Notes: generated by a model not told the origin, from the sequence alone. A DNA stretch of 64,000 nucleotides from Ornithinimicrobium laminariae (GCF_019457945.1 NZ_JAHZSU010000001.1:453538-517537), one strand, 5' to 3'; counted from the first letter of the stretch, positions 29,631-41,028 are shown. A program made the numbers and translations.

Positions 29631-30923
29631 TCAGATAGTCGGGTATGCGGGGTAGGCACCCAACAAGTCAGTCACTTCACCACGGATGGCCTGGGCAGTG
29701 GCGTTATCAGCCGATCCGTCGGTTTGCGTGACCGCGCGGTGGATCAAGTCAGCAACCTGATCCATCTGGTCCACACCCATACCCTGGGTCGTCAGCGATG
29801 GAGTGCCAACGCGCACGCCCGAGGCGACGTTAGGCTTCTCGGGGTCGAACGGGATGGTGTTCTTGTTCAAGACGATGCCAGCGGCGTCGCAACGCAGCTC
29901 AGCGTCGGCTCCAGTCACGCCGACTCCACGCAGGTCGTGCAGCGACAGGTGAGTGTCGGTGCCGCCGGTGATGGGGCGCAGACCACGCTCGGCCAAACCT
30001 GCTGCGAGCGCCTGAGAGTTTTCAATGACCGATCTCGCGTAAGCCTGGTAGCCAGGGGTTGCGCATTCCGCGAAGTTGACGGCCTTGGCGGCCACGGCGT
30101 GCATCAGCGGCCCGCCCTGCATCATCGGGAAGACTGCGCGGTCAATCTTGGCTGCGTGCTCGGCCTTGCAGACGATCGCGCCGCCACGTGGTCCACGCAA
30201 CACCTTGTGCGTCGTGAAACTCACGACATCGGCCAAGTCGACGGGCGATTCGAGCACCTTGCCAGCGACCAAGCCAATGAAGTGTGCCGCGTCGACCCAG
30301 AAGATTGCCCCGACCTCATCGGCGATCGCGCGGAAAGCAGCGAAGTCAATGGCACGCGGAATGGCAGAGCCACCGGCGATGATCAACTTGGGTCGGTGCT
30401 CCAGGGCCAATGCACGGACCTGGTCGTAGTCAATGTGCTCGGTCTCTTGGGAAACGCCGTAGTGCACAGCGTTAAACCACTTGCCTGAGAAGGAGACCTT
30501 GAATCCGTGGGTGAGGTGTCCACCGTGGTCAAGGGACATCCCCATGATCGTGTCACCGGGCTTGGCGAAAGCGCCGTAAACCGCCTGGTTGGCGCTAGCA
30601 CCTGAGTGCGGCTGGACGTTCGCGTGTTCTGCCCCGAAAAGCGTCTTTGCCCGCTCAATAGCGAGCTTTTCGACCTTGTCTACCTCTGCACAGCCACCGT
30701 AATAGCGCTTGTCTGGGTAGCCCTCGGCGTACTTGTTCGAGAGCGTCGACCCCAGAGCAGCCAGCACCGATGGGCTGGTCTGGTTTTCGCTCGCAATGAG
30801 TTGCAAGCCCGAACGCTGACGATCGAGCTCGCTCACCAGGAGCTCAGCGATCTGGGGATCTGACTCCACCAGCGCGCCGAAACTCGGTCCGTAGTAGGTG
30901 TCTGGGTTGACTTGAGTGCTCAC
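29631..30923 (-). CDS. glyA: Serine hydroxymethyltransferase
   Basis: 430 aa PLP enzyme that converts serine and tetrahydrofolate to glycine and methylene-THF. The PLP lysine is K240 in SFTTHKVLRGPRGG; ASENQTS, NKYAEGYPDKRYYGG and DAAHFIGLVAG are further family blocks. GGAG stands before the ATG. The gene lies between sua5 (67 bp) and the WecA-type gene (37 bp), the usual place in some actinobacteria. Confidence 0.97.
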   Translation of the reverse strand: MSTQVNPDTYYGPSFGALVESDPQIAELLVSELDRQRSGLQLIASENQTSPSVLAALGSTLSNKYAEGYPDKRYYGGCAEVDKVEKLAIERAKTLFGAEHANVQPHSGASANQAVYGAFAKPGDTIMGMSLDHGGHLTHGFKVSFSGKWFNAVHYGVSQETEHIDYDQVRALALEHRPKLIIAGGSAIPRAIDFAAFRAIADEVGAIFWVDAAHFIGLVAGKVLESPVDLADVVSFTTHKVLRGPRGGAIVCKAEHAAKIDRAVFPMMQGGPLMHAVAAKAVNFAECATPGYQAYARSVIENSQALAAGLAERGLRPITGGTDTHLSLHDLRGVGVTGADAELRCDAAGIVLNKNTIPFDPEKPNVASGVRVGTPSLTTQGMGVDQMDQVADLIHRAVTQTDGSADNATAQAIRGEVTDLLGAYPAYPTI

Positions 30924-30948
30924 GTGGGCTGCTCTCCTGCTCGGCGGG

Positions 30949-30965
30949 TCCGGTCAGCGACCGGA
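30949..30965 (-). terminator. Short hairpin between sua5 and glyA
   Basis: TCCGGTC and GACCGGA form a perfect 7-bp stem with a 3-nt loop, 26 nt after the sua5 stop and 26 nt before the glyA start. No T-run follows. It could be a weak terminator or a leader element for glyA. Confidence 0.35.
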
Positions 30966-30990
30966 TGGGGGCTTATCAAACTGTAGGGGG

Positions 30991-31875
30991 TCATCGCTCG
31001 CTACCTGAGCCCACTGGATATAACTCGGTGAGTGCGCCGCGCCGAAATGCCACGCCACTATCTTGCACGGAGCCGATCAACCGGGCACCGTGATCAAGGT
31101 TGAGACCGGCCCCACTGGAGTCAGCACCGGTGCCGTCCTCAACCGTCGCCATCTCGGCGGTTTCGGTTTCGCTATCAGGCGCCTCGGTTTCACCGTTCTG
31201 CGGCTCGTCTTCTGCGGGGGCATCTGCGACCGGCTCGTCGTGCAGGACTGTCGCACCCAAGACTTCGCGCATGGTGTCACCCGACAATGCGCCGTGGCGC
31301 AGAATCACGGGCTCATCACCGGTGCAGTCCACAATCGTGGAGGCGGCCGAGTTGGTTCGGACTCCCCCGTCGAGATAGACCTCAACAGCCCCGGCCAACT
31401 GACCCTGGGCCTCCTGGGCCGTCGTTGCGGCCGGCTGCCCGGTCAGGTTCGCGCTAGTCACCGCCATGGGGCCGACCTTTTCCAACAGGGCCAGCGCAAC
31501 CTCGTCGTCGGGCATCCGCAGCGCTACGGTCCCGTTGGCGTCGCCCAGATCCCACATCAATGACTGTTGTGCGCGCAACACCAACGTCAGCGGCCCCGGC
31601 CAGAAACGGCGCATCAGGATTTTGGCGTACATCGGGACTTTGGTGGCTAGTCCATCGACAGTACGAGCGTGCGGCACCAGCACTGGAGGTGGCATCTCAC
31701 GCCCGCGACGCTTGGCGGCGAGCACCATGGCAACGGCGACATCATCAAAGGCATCGGCACCGACGCCATACACAGTATCGGTCGGCAGCACGACAATCTG
31801 GCCGTTGCGCACCGCCTCAACGGCCTGGTCAATGGCTTCGTTGCGGCCTTCGGGGTCTGAACACTCAACGATCAC
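30991..31875 (-). CDS. L-threonylcarbamoyladenylate synthase (Sua5/YwlC) with acidic C-terminal extension
   Basis: 294 aa from a GTG start. Residues 1-210 form the YrdC-like domain that makes threonylcarbamoyl-AMP for tRNA t6A: P31-T-D-T-V-Y-G37, the K-R-R basic patch near 55, and S141-A-N. Residues 211-294 are an acidic, Glu/Asp/Thr-rich tail that ends in a short mixed segment and does not look like the usual Sua5 C-terminal domain. On the minus strand GACAAT lies exactly 6 nt before the GTG, so the mRNA is probably leaderless. tsaE at 54.4 kb works in the same pathway. Confidence 0.92.
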   Translation of the reverse strand: MIVECSDPEGRNEAIDQAVEAVRNGQIVVLPTDTVYGVGADAFDDVAVAMVLAAKRRGREMPPPVLVPHARTVDGLATKVPMYAKILMRRFWPGPLTLVLRAQQSLMWDLGDANGTVALRMPDDEVALALLEKVGPMAVTSANLTGQPAATTAQEAQGQLAGAVEVYLDGGVRTNSAASTIVDCTGDEPVILRHGALSGDTMREVLGATVLHDEPVADAPAEDEPQNGETEAPDSETETAEMATVEDGTGADSSGAGLNLDHGARLIGSVQDSGVAFRRGALTELYPVGSGSER

Positions 31876-31881
31876 GTAGGC

Positions 31882-31908
31882 ATTGTCCCACTATCGCCGT
31901 GCGATGCT
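31882..31908. promoter_or_regulatory. Divergent leaderless promoters of sua5 and pentapeptide gene
   Basis: In the 39-bp gap between two divergent start codons, GACAAT (minus strand, 31882-31887) is 6 nt from the sua5 GTG, and GATGCT (plus strand, 31903-31908) is 6 nt from the pentapeptide ATG. Neither gene has room for a leader with a Shine-Dalgarno and a promoter. Confidence 0.45.
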
Positions 31909-31914
31909 GGCCCG

Positions 31915-32598
31915 ATGTCCACGCTAAGCAACGAGGTTTTCAATGCACCGGACGTCATTGAGTTGGCTCGCGGCTCTGAAAGCCTGCACTTTGTCAGCTG
32001 TGACCTGCGTGAACTGCGCCTTACCGGAGTAGATCTTAGCGATGCTGTCTTTGAATACTGCCAAGTCGATGGGGCCAACCTGCGGGGCGCTTTGTTATCC
32101 GGGACCTCCTGGTCGCGGGGCTCGCTTAATGGCGCACTGCTCAACCGCACTGACCTCGGAGATGCCCACTTTGACGCTGTCGATATGGCCGAGGCGCGGC
32201 TTGCCGGGGCCATGATGACCGACGCCGTGCTAACTGGGTGTCGACTGACTGGTTTGTACGCGGCAGACACACAGGGCATGGGGCTGCAGATAATCCGCTG
32301 CAACGCCTATGGGGCAGACCTCAGCGGCATGGTCCTTCGACGGCGAGATCTCAGCGGCAATCGGTTGGCGGAGGCAAACCTGCGGGGTGCCGACCTACGC
32401 GACTCACGTGTTGACGGGTGCTCGTTAGAGAATGCCGACCTGGTGGGAGCCAAGTTCGCCGGGTCTGACCTGCGCGGCGCCAGCCTGGGCACCTTCGATC
32501 TCGCACGCGCTGCTGCGTTGGCCGATGCGCACATCAGCCCTCGCCAGGCCGAAGCTTTGGCTTATGACCTCACCGGAGCCATCACGGTCGGTGATTGA
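31915..32598 (+). CDS. Pentapeptide repeat protein
   Basis: 227 aa. From about residue 25 to 190 the sequence follows the A(D/N)LXX pattern (GANLRGALLSG, LGDAHFDAVDM, EANLRGADLRDSRVDGCSLENADLVGAKFAGSDLRGASL), giving a right-handed quadrilateral beta-helix. Relatives such as MfpA and McbG mimic DNA and protect gyrase, but many have unknown roles; nothing here decides. It is divergent from sua5 and convergent with prmC. The following 147 bp hold nothing I can name. Confidence 0.88.
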   Translation: MSTLSNEVFNAPDVIELARGSESLHFVSCDLRELRLTGVDLSDAVFEYCQVDGANLRGALLSGTSWSRGSLNGALLNRTDLGDAHFDAVDMAEARLAGAMMTDAVLTGCRLTGLYAADTQGMGLQIIRCNAYGADLSGMVLRRRDLSGNRLAEANLRGADLRDSRVDGCSLENADLVGAKFAGSDLRGASLGTFDLARAAALADAHISPRQAEALAYDLTGAITVGD

Positions 32599-32745
32599 GG
32601 TCACCGGACCCACCAGGAACAGGACTACCCGATACCTCAATATCGCCACGATTGTCTTTTCTTACCCTCGCGGGCGCTCTGCACGTCATGACTCTTCTCA
32701 GCTATCGCGCTGATCACGCTGCTCTTCTACAACGTCAATAGCGCG

Positions 32746-33603
32746 CTAGGCACGCACAGCTCGCGCAACCCTTGGTCGGCCCGTCGGATCGTCATGATCA
32801 GACAAGTCGGCCCATTTTTCTGTCTTCGACAGTGCCGCCAAGAGGGACTGACGCTGCACGTCAGCGTGCTCCATCAGCAGCACTCCCCCAGGCTTCAGCA
32901 ACTCGGCTGCGCGAGCAGCCATGGCCAGTGGGATGGCTAGGCCGTCAGCGCTACCCCCATAGAGCGCCATGGACGGATCGTGCTGCGCGACCTCAGGGTC
33001 GATGGGGATCGCGTCGGTGGGCACATACGGCGGATTGCATGTCACTAGGTCGACCAAGCCGATGAGCTCGTCGGCAGCGTGCCCGGCATCGCCTAACCGC
33101 ATATCAACATCTAATCCGGTATGCGTCGCGTTGCGCTTCGCCCAAGCGTGCGCTTCAGGTGACAACTCGACACCGATCACCCTCGCACTCGGCACTTGCT
33201 GCCTCAGCGCTAACGGAATCGCGCCGCTGCCGGTGCACAGATCAACCACGATTGGCTTTGATATGCCTGCCAGGTCTGCGGCAGCCATCGCCACTAACGT
33301 CTCGGTCTCCGGGCGAGGCACAAAGACACCAGGGCCAACCAGCAACTCGAGGTCGGCAAAGGGAGCAGTGCCGGTGAGGTGCTGCAACGGCTCGCGCGCG
33401 ACCCTCCGCCGGATGAGCTCCGTATACGTGCCGTCTTGTTCGTCCGATAGCGGCTTACCAAGCACCGCCATCCGCACCATGTCGCCGCGGCTGGTTTGCA
33501 GCACATGTGCCAGCAGGATCTCGGCGTCCGCTCGCGGGCTGGGCACCCCCGCTGAGCTGAGATCACCGGTGGCGGTGCGCAGGGCCGCGCTGATCTCGGT
33601 CAC
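32746..33603 (-). CDS. prmC: Peptide chain release factor N5-glutamine methyltransferase
   Basis: 285 aa. Methylates the Gln of the GGQ motif in release factors using S-adenosylmethionine. SAM-binding motif DLCTGSGAI is at 121-129 and the substrate motif N190-P-P-Y193 follows. The N-terminal helical domain begins with the typical ALRTATGDLSSAGVPSPRADAEIL. It lies 11 bp after prfA, whose product is its substrate, so both are in one operon with rpmE. Confidence 0.95.
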   Translation of the reverse strand: MTEISAALRTATGDLSSAGVPSPRADAEILLAHVLQTSRGDMVRMAVLGKPLSDEQDGTYTELIRRRVAREPLQHLTGTAPFADLELLVGPGVFVPRPETETLVAMAAADLAGISKPIVVDLCTGSGAIPLALRQQVPSARVIGVELSPEAHAWAKRNATHTGLDVDMRLGDAGHAADELIGLVDLVTCNPPYVPTDAIPIDPEVAQHDPSMALYGGSADGLAIPLAMAARAAELLKPGGVLLMEHADVQRQSLLAALSKTEKWADLSDHDDPTGRPRVARAVRA

Positions 33604-33614
33604 GGCGTGCGGGA

Positions 33615-34697
33615 TCAGTCTTCGGCCGATATGGCAGCGAGCCTGGCTGCTTCGTCGGCGTCAATGGCGCTTACCACTACCGGGTCGAGATCACCATCAA
33701 GGGCCTGGTCCAAGTTGTAAGCCTTATAGCCAGTGCGGTGATCGGCGATGCGGTTCTCGGGGTAGTTGTAAGTACGGATGCGCTCGCTACGATCAACAGT
33801 GCGGATCTGAGACTTGCGGTGGGCTGAGGCCTCCGCATTGGCTTCTTCGACCGCCAGTTGGTGCAAGCGACCACGTAATACTCGCATGGCCGATTCTTTG
33901 TTCTGCAACTGCGACTTTTCGTTTTGACAGGACACGACCAAGCCGGTGGGCAGGTGGGTGATACGAACTGCTGAGTCAGTCGTGTTCACCGACTGGCCGC
34001 CAGGACCACTAGAGCGATAAACGTCGATCTTGAGGTCATTGGGGCCAATCTCCACTTCGGCAGGGTCCTCGACTTCGGGGAAGACCAAAACACCGGCGGC
34101 TGAGGTGTGCACCCGCCCCTGGCTTTCCGTCACGGGGACCCGCTGCACACGGTGCACGCCACCTTCATACTTCAACCGGGCCCACGGGGCCTCCCCGGGC
34201 CCAGGGGCGCCGGTTGCCTGAAGCGCGATGCGGATGTCCTTGTAGCCGCCAAGATCTGAGGCCGTGGAATCGAGGACCTTGGTGCGCCATCCGCGGCGCT
34301 CGGCGTAACGCAAATACATCCGGACCAGGTCAGATGCGAACAGTGCAGACTCTGCGCCGCCCTCTCCCGCCTTGACCTCGATGATGGCGTCTTTGTCGTC
34401 GTCTGGGTCGCGTGGCACCAGCAGGCTGCGCAAGTGCTCAGTGACTTGCGCCAGTTGAGTCTCCAGCGCCGGAATCTCCTCGGCAAAACTCTTGTCGTCG
34501 GCGGCTAACTCACGAGCAGCCTCAAGGTCATCCCGCACCGAGATGAACTCGCGATAGGCGGTAACGGTGGGCCCAAGAGCCGCATAACGCTTATTCAACC
34601 GGCGGAATGCCGCCGGATCGCTGTGGATTGAGGGGTCAGCCAACTGCTCCTCGATCTCGAGGAACTCAGCAACTAGCGGCTCGGCTGACTCGTCCAT
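33615..34697 (-). CDS. prfA: Peptide chain release factor 1
   Basis: 360 aa. The catalytic G233-G-Q235 ([18 protein letters not shown]) and the stop-codon reading tripeptide P188-V-T190 identify RF1, which reads UAA and UAG, rather than RF2. The ATG has an AGGAG upstream. It is followed by prmC at 11 bp and preceded by rpmE with a terminator hairpin between. Confidence 0.97.
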   Translation of the reverse strand: MDESAEPLVAEFLEIEEQLADPSIHSDPAAFRRLNKRYAALGPTVTAYREFISVRDDLEAARELAADDKSFAEEIPALETQLAQVTEHLRSLLVPRDPDDDKDAIIEVKAGEGGAESALFASDLVRMYLRYAERRGWRTKVLDSTASDLGGYKDIRIALQATGAPGPGEAPWARLKYEGGVHRVQRVPVTESQGRVHTSAAGVLVFPEVEDPAEVEIGPNDLKIDVYRSSGPGGQSVNTTDSAVRITHLPTGLVVSCQNEKSQLQNKESAMRVLRGRLHQLAVEEANAEASAHRKSQIRTVDRSERIRTYNYPENRIADHRTGYKAYNLDQALDGDLDPVVVSAIDADEAARLAAISAED

Positions 34698-34764
34698 GCG
34701 ATTTCTCCTGCGGTCTAGGCGCCATGAAGGCGCTGCGGTGCTCTTTGGGGGCCCATCAAAGACA

Positions 34765-34803
34765 ACACCGGCCCAGCCACCACGAGGGTTGCTGAGCCGG
34801 CGT
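34765..34803 (-). terminator. Intrinsic terminator after rpmE
   Basis: Arms 34765-34781 and 34787-34803 form a 17-bp stem with a few wobble or mismatched pairs and a 5-nt loop. On the minus strand it is followed by a T-rich stretch (TTGTCTTTGAT). It begins 8 nt after the rpmE stop. Confidence 0.8.
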
Positions 34804-34811
34804 CAGAAGTC

Positions 34812-35027
34812 TTACTTGGCAGCCTTCTTGCCGTAACGCTCCTGGAAGCGAGCGACGCGACCACCGGTGTCTAGAATCTTCTGCTTGCCGGTGTAGAAGG
34901 GGTGGCACTGCGAGCACACATCGGCGCTAATCTTGCCGGACTCGGCCGTGCTGCGGGTGGTGAATGTCGAACCACAGCTGCAGGTCACAACGGTCTCGTT
35001 GTATGCGGGGTGAATGTTCTGCTTCAC
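34812..35027 (-). CDS. rpmE: 50S ribosomal protein L31, zinc form
   Basis: 71 aa from the GTG at 35027, chosen because CCGAGGAG stands just upstream; the longer frame to 35096 has no family match. Four zinc cysteines are present: C-S-C near the N-terminus (VTCSCGS) and C-S-Q-C ([11 protein letters not shown]). This is the C+ paralogue used in zinc-replete cells. The upstream 223 bp to the SulP gene contain a TTATTA element and a 7-bp inverted repeat (35137-35143/35157-35163), a possible promoter/operator region. Confidence 0.95.
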   Translation of the reverse strand: MKQNIHPAYNETVVTCSCGSTFTTRSTAESGKISADVCSQCHPFYTGKQKILDTGGRVARFQERYGKKAAK

Positions 35028-35250
35028 AAAATCTCCTCGGGTGGTAAACCTCCCGGGTCGCCCTGGCGGATGCCAAAACGTGAACCGGTGAGCCAACCGT
35101 TAATAATGCCACGCGAGCCAAAGATATTCCATTCCACCCCGCTAGCGATTGGGTGGAGCGGGGTTCCGTTGGCGCACAAATGACTCCATAGCCCGCCGTC
35201 AGACTGCATTAGGGTTCCAGTGAACGACTGAGCACAGACGAGGGATGACG

Positions 35251-36969
35251 ATGGCGAAGCGATCTGTCCATGACCCGTTGGTGGACCCACCTCCCATCAC
35301 TTTGCGCGCACTCTTTCCCATCATCGAGTGGCTACCTAAGTACAACTGGGGCCGCACTTTCGGCAAAGATTTGGTGGCAGGGATCGCACTGGCCGCTCTG
35401 CTGATTCCCGAGTCCATGGGCTATGCGACTGTTGCTGGCGTCCCGACGGAGGTAGGACTCTACGCAGCCCTTGCCGCTTGTTTCGTCTATGCGATCACCG
35501 GGGGCACGTCCATCTTGGTGGTGGGGCCCGCCTCCGCCGTGGCCGCCCTTTCGGCCGCCGTCATCGCTGACTTTCCGGGGGACGCCAATCCAGCGGCCAT
35601 TGCCGCGGGTCTGGCCATCAGTTCAGGCGTGTTGCTGGTTTTAGCTGGACTCTTGCGGCTGGGGTGGATCGTTAACTTCATCTCTCGGCCTGTGTTGCAC
35701 GCCTTCGTCGCTGGTTTGTCCATCAGCATCATCATCGGCCAATTGGACTCACTGCTCGGCGTTGAGGTTGACGGCGAGTCCGCGGTGGCAAAATTGGTCA
35801 GTGTCGTGGCGAACTTTGCGGACTGGCAGTGGGCGACCGTTGCCGTCGGGGTGGGGGCGGTCGCAGGAATGCTGCTGCTCGAGCGCTTCATCCCCAGGCT
35901 CCCGGCCGCGGTTATTGCCGTCGCCGCCGGAATCTCACTCGTAGCGTTCTTTGGGCTGGAGGCTGACGGCGTCGAGGTTGTCGGCGACATCCCGGTCGGC
36001 TTGCCAGGCATTGGGCTCCCCCAATTCAGTGTCACCGACTGGCTGCAGTTGTTCGCTGGCGGCTTTGCCCTCATTTTGGTGGGCTTTTCTGAGGGGTACG
36101 CCTCCGCCTCCTCAATCGCTGGAGAATCTGGCGAGGAGGTCGATGCTGACCAAGAACTGTTTGGCAGCGGCACCGCCAACATCGCCGCTGGCCTCGTCGG
36201 CGGTCTGGCTGTTGGAGGGAGTCTTTCCAAGTCATCGGCCGCTATGGCTGCGGGTGCACGAAGCCAGATCACGAACGTCGTGGCCGGTGTCATTGTCTTG
36301 GCTACCTTGCTGTTTTTGGCGCCGGTGTTCGAGATGCTCCCAGAGCCGATCTTGGCTGCGGTCGTCATCGTCGCCCTCCTTCACTCGGCTGACCCGCGCA
36401 GGGTCACCCGGCTGTGGGCGGTGAACCGCACTGACTTTGCCGCTGGACTGGTCACCTTCACCTTGGTCCTCGTCTGGGAGACCTTGCCTGCGATGGTCGT
36501 CGGCGTCTTGCTGTCCCTAGCCTTCGTGATCCGCCGTGTCAGCTTCCCCGATGTGGCGGAGTTACGCCCAGATGGGGACGGCAAATTTCACTCTCTGCTC
36601 ACCGAACCGGAGTTGCGAGAGACGCTGCCTGGCATGGCGGGCGTCGTGGTGTTGCGATTCAGTGCACCACTCATCTACGCCAACGCGGGCCGGTTCCAAA
36701 CGGCGGCGGAGCGACTCATCGCCCAGCACCCCGCAACCACCAGGCTGGTGATTGACGCGGCCATGTTTGCTGACTTGGACGCTAGCGGCGCAGAGGCACT
36801 TGAGCACCTTGATGATGTCCTAGCCAAGAGCAACATTGAGTTGCACCTGGCCAGAGTCCACCGTCGGGCTCAGCAGCAGATCCATCGTTCAGAGCTCGGC
36901 CCACGCTTCACCGGCCGTATCCACGAGACCGTTCAAGAGGCCACCGGCTGGGTTAAGGACCCGCACTAG
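35251..36969 (+). CDS. SulP-family anion transporter with STAS domain
   Basis: 572 aa from ATG 35251; GAGG stands 7 nt before it, whereas the ATG at 35245 is too close to it. The membrane part (about 30-430) has the SulP signature AGIALAALLIPESMGYATVAGVP and about 12-14 helices. A C-terminal STAS domain (about 445-565) includes LVIDAAMFADLDASGAEALEHL. Such proteins carry sulfate, bicarbonate or other anions; the substrate is not visible. No sulfate-assimilation or carbonic anhydrase gene is adjacent. Confidence 0.92.
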   Translation: MAKRSVHDPLVDPPPITLRALFPIIEWLPKYNWGRTFGKDLVAGIALAALLIPESMGYATVAGVPTEVGLYAALAACFVYAITGGTSILVVGPASAVAALSAAVIADFPGDANPAAIAAGLAISSGVLLVLAGLLRLGWIVNFISRPVLHAFVAGLSISIIIGQLDSLLGVEVDGESAVAKLVSVVANFADWQWATVAVGVGAVAGMLLLERFIPRLPAAVIAVAAGISLVAFFGLEADGVEVVGDIPVGLPGIGLPQFSVTDWLQLFAGGFALILVGFSEGYASASSIAGESGEEVDADQELFGSGTANIAAGLVGGLAVGGSLSKSSAAMAAGARSQITNVVAGVIVLATLLFLAPVFEMLPEPILAAVVIVALLHSADPRRVTRLWAVNRTDFAAGLVTFTLVLVWETLPAMVVGVLLSLAFVIRRVSFPDVAELRPDGDGKFHSLLTEPELRETLPGMAGVVVLRFSAPLIYANAGRFQTAAERLIAQHPATTRLVIDAAMFADLDASGAEALEHLDDVLAKSNIELHLARVHRRAQQQIHRSELGPRFTGRIHETVQEATGWVKDPH

Positions 36970-37080
36970 GCAGTCGCCGGGCTTTACGCGTCACGCTGGC
37001 ACCCAGTCGCTGCTGGGTCAAAAGGCCATGTACTAAAACCGATCTGGCTCGCTCCTGACTGCTAAAGAAAGGGGCACATC

Positions 37081-37572
37081 ATGTCGATCACCATTCAACA
37101 ACCTCAGCCGTATGACCTCGTCGGGGACATCGTCCAGGTGGCGGGCCTTGCCGGAGGCGCCTTCGAGAGCAACTTCAGCTACGAGATCAGCGAAGGCCAC
37201 GACGAAGTGAGCGGGAACTTCATGGCTGGTTATCTTGGCGCGCACGACCAGTTCCAGTTCGCCTCTGACACCAGCAGCGCTGGTTTCTCGTTGAGCCGCG
37301 CCTTTTTGCGGGTCTACCACCAGTCGGCTCGGGACGGCTCCATCCTTGACGAGGTCTTAGTCCCCATCTTGTTGGGAAATCGCATCTGGCCGGGTTTCAA
37401 GGGATACCGCGAATACACCGTGCAGGCGGGCGACACGCTTTGGAGCATCGCCACCGACCAGATGGGTGCTGGCGTGAACTATCACGCCTTGGCTGCGGCA
37501 AACCAGCCAGCAGTCAGTGACCCCGATTCGATCTCGGTGGGCCAAGTCCTAAGGGTGCCCTACCGCGATTAA
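37081..37572 (+). CDS. Gmad2 immunoglobulin-like plus LysM domain protein
   Basis: 163 aa. Residues about 3-100 resemble the Gmad2 (germination/sporulation-associated Ig-like) domain, with ITIQQPQPYDLVGDIVQVAGLAGGAFESNFSYEI and later LRVYHQSARDGS. Residues 111-160 form a LysM domain (YTVQAGDTLWSIATDQMG ... ISVGQVLRVP) that should bind peptidoglycan-type glycans. No signal peptide or membrane helix is present, so export, if any, is by an unknown route. AAAGAAAGGGG stands before the ATG. A bidirectional hairpin terminator follows. Confidence 0.85.
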   Translation: MSITIQQPQPYDLVGDIVQVAGLAGGAFESNFSYEISEGHDEVSGNFMAGYLGAHDQFQFASDTSSAGFSLSRAFLRVYHQSARDGSILDEVLVPILLGNRIWPGFKGYREYTVQAGDTLWSIATDQMGAGVNYHALAAANQPAVSDPDSISVGQVLRVPYRD

Positions 37573-37588
37573 GCACTGACAACAGCAA

Positions 37589-37621
37589 AACGAGCGCCAG
37601 GCAATGTGCCTGGCGCTCGTT
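37589..37621. terminator. Bidirectional hairpin between the LysM gene and rho
   Basis: Perfect 15-bp stem (37589-37603 with 37607-37621) and a 3-nt loop, placed between two convergent stop codons. On the minus strand a T-rich tail (TTGCTGTTG) follows, so it should end the rho transcript as well as that of the LysM gene. Confidence 0.85.
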
Positions 37622-37638
37622 GGCAATGTTCGAGTGAG

Positions 37639-39741
<2,103 letters not shown>

Positions 39742-40044
39742 TAAGAATCCTTCCCCCGCTTCACTCCGCGTTGGGAGCGTTGGGGTATCACTGGATCAGC
39801 GCTAGAGCGCTGTTGGGATCGATCCCCGTACATTCGATTGCGGCATAAAAGCCTATGGACAACGAATCTGCCAACGATCTGTCCGGGAAACACCAAGGGA
39901 TTACGAGGAGAATGCGAGTTGCGAGAACCCCCGGTTCTCACTCGTCCACGAGGATGACTTAACCGTAGCACTGGGTGCGCCGATAATCACACTCCGACCG
40001 GCCTAGCCAGCGTAGGAGCCGTTCATTGGGGGAAGGAGCGCAGG
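39742..40044. other. 303-bp gene-free region between hom and rho; rho leader
   Basis: No ORF is supported. On the minus strand a hairpin (39915-39944: CGAGT-GAGAACC arms around a small loop with an asymmetric bulge) lies 101 bp after the hom stop and about 170 bp before the rho start. It may end the hom transcript or belong to a long rho leader, since rho is commonly autoregulated. The thrC and thrB genes that often follow hom are absent here. Confidence 0.5.
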
Positions 40045-41028
40045 TCAATTCACCTGGCGAGCCACGTCCATCAGATCGCCCAAAATTGCCGAAGCCGTGG
40101 CATCTCCCCCGGCACCAGCGCCGGTCATAAGCAGCGGCCCGGCCGAGACGGTCTCCACCATCAAAGCGTTATTGCCTTCGCGAATGCCTGCCAGCGGGTG
40201 ATCGATGGGCAGCGGCACCGGTCGGACCGACAGTTCAACGCGCGGGTTACGTGCCGAACCGGTGGCGTTAGCCGTCGCCACCAACTTGATGACCTGGCCA
40301 ACAGCTTGCGCCTGGTCAAAGTCAGTGTCGCTCAGATCGGCGATGCCTTGGAGCTGGACGTCGTCCATGCTCGCGTCGATGCCCCAAGCGGTCCGGGCAA
40401 GAATCACGATCTTGGCGGCCGCATCGATGCCCTGTAGGTCTTCGGTCGGGTCTGCCTCCAGGAAGCCGAGTTCTCCAGCCTGCTTGACTGCATCATCAAA
40501 CGGCACGCCCAGTCGGCTGACCAGGTCAAGGACGTAGTTGGTCGAGCCATTGACGATGCCCGAGATCGTCTTGACATCATCCCCTTGCAGCGACTCGCCA
40601 ATCGCGCGGAGCACTGGGACCGCAGCCATTACTGCTGCTTCGTACTTCAACTCGACACCAGCATTCGCCGCTGCCTCGTGCAACTCTGCGCCCCGATGAG
40701 CGATCAATTGCTTATTGGCGCTGACGACATGTGCTCCGTTAGCGAACGCCTCGTTCATCAGCGACGCAGCAGGCTCCAGCCCGCCCATCACCTCAATGAC
40801 GACATCGGCATCAGCCACGACAGAGGCTGCGTCATCGGTCAACAACTCTGCGTTTGCCGCCGAGAGGTCACGCGGGGTCGACAAATTGCGCACAGCGATC
40901 CCGGTCAGGACTAACGGGCGCCCCAACCTCGCCTCGTACAGGCCTGCACGTTCAGTCATCAATCGAGCGACGGAGGATCCGACGGTGCCGCAACCTAGCA
41001 GGGCGACGCGGATAGGGGCCTGTGTCAT
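40045..41028 (-). CDS. hom: Homoserine dehydrogenase lacking the ACT domain
   Basis: 327 aa from ATG 41028, with AAGGA 7 nt upstream; a GTG one codon earlier is closer to it and less likely. It reduces aspartate semialdehyde to homoserine for threonine and methionine. NAD(P) motif GCGTVGSSV lies at residues about 12-20, then SANKQLIA, GIVNGSTNYVL and GFLEADPTEDLQGIDAAAKI. The protein ends after the catalytic domain (AGAGGDATASAILGDLMDVAR), so the C-terminal ACT domain that gives threonine feedback in about 430-aa forms is missing. argS lies 43 bp upstream on the same strand. Confidence 0.94.
   Translation of the reverse strand: MTQAPIRVALLGCGTVGSSVARLMTERAGLYEARLGRPLVLTGIAVRNLSTPRDLSAANAELLTDDAASVVADADVVIEVMGGLEPAASLMNEAFANGAHVVSANKQLIAHRGAELHEAAANAGVELKYEAAVMAAVPVLRAIGESLQGDDVKTISGIVNGSTNYVLDLVSRLGVPFDDAVKQAGELGFLEADPTEDLQGIDAAAKIVILARTAWGIDASMDDVQLQGIADLSDTDFDQAQAVGQVIKLVATANATGSARNPRVELSVRPVPLPIDHPLAGIREGNNALMVETVSAGPLLMTGAGAGGDATASAILGDLMDVARQVN

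Noticed and set aside
32599..32745. Gap between the pentapeptide gene and prmC as a regulatory RNA
   Set aside because: I found no convincing hairpin, ORF or conserved element.
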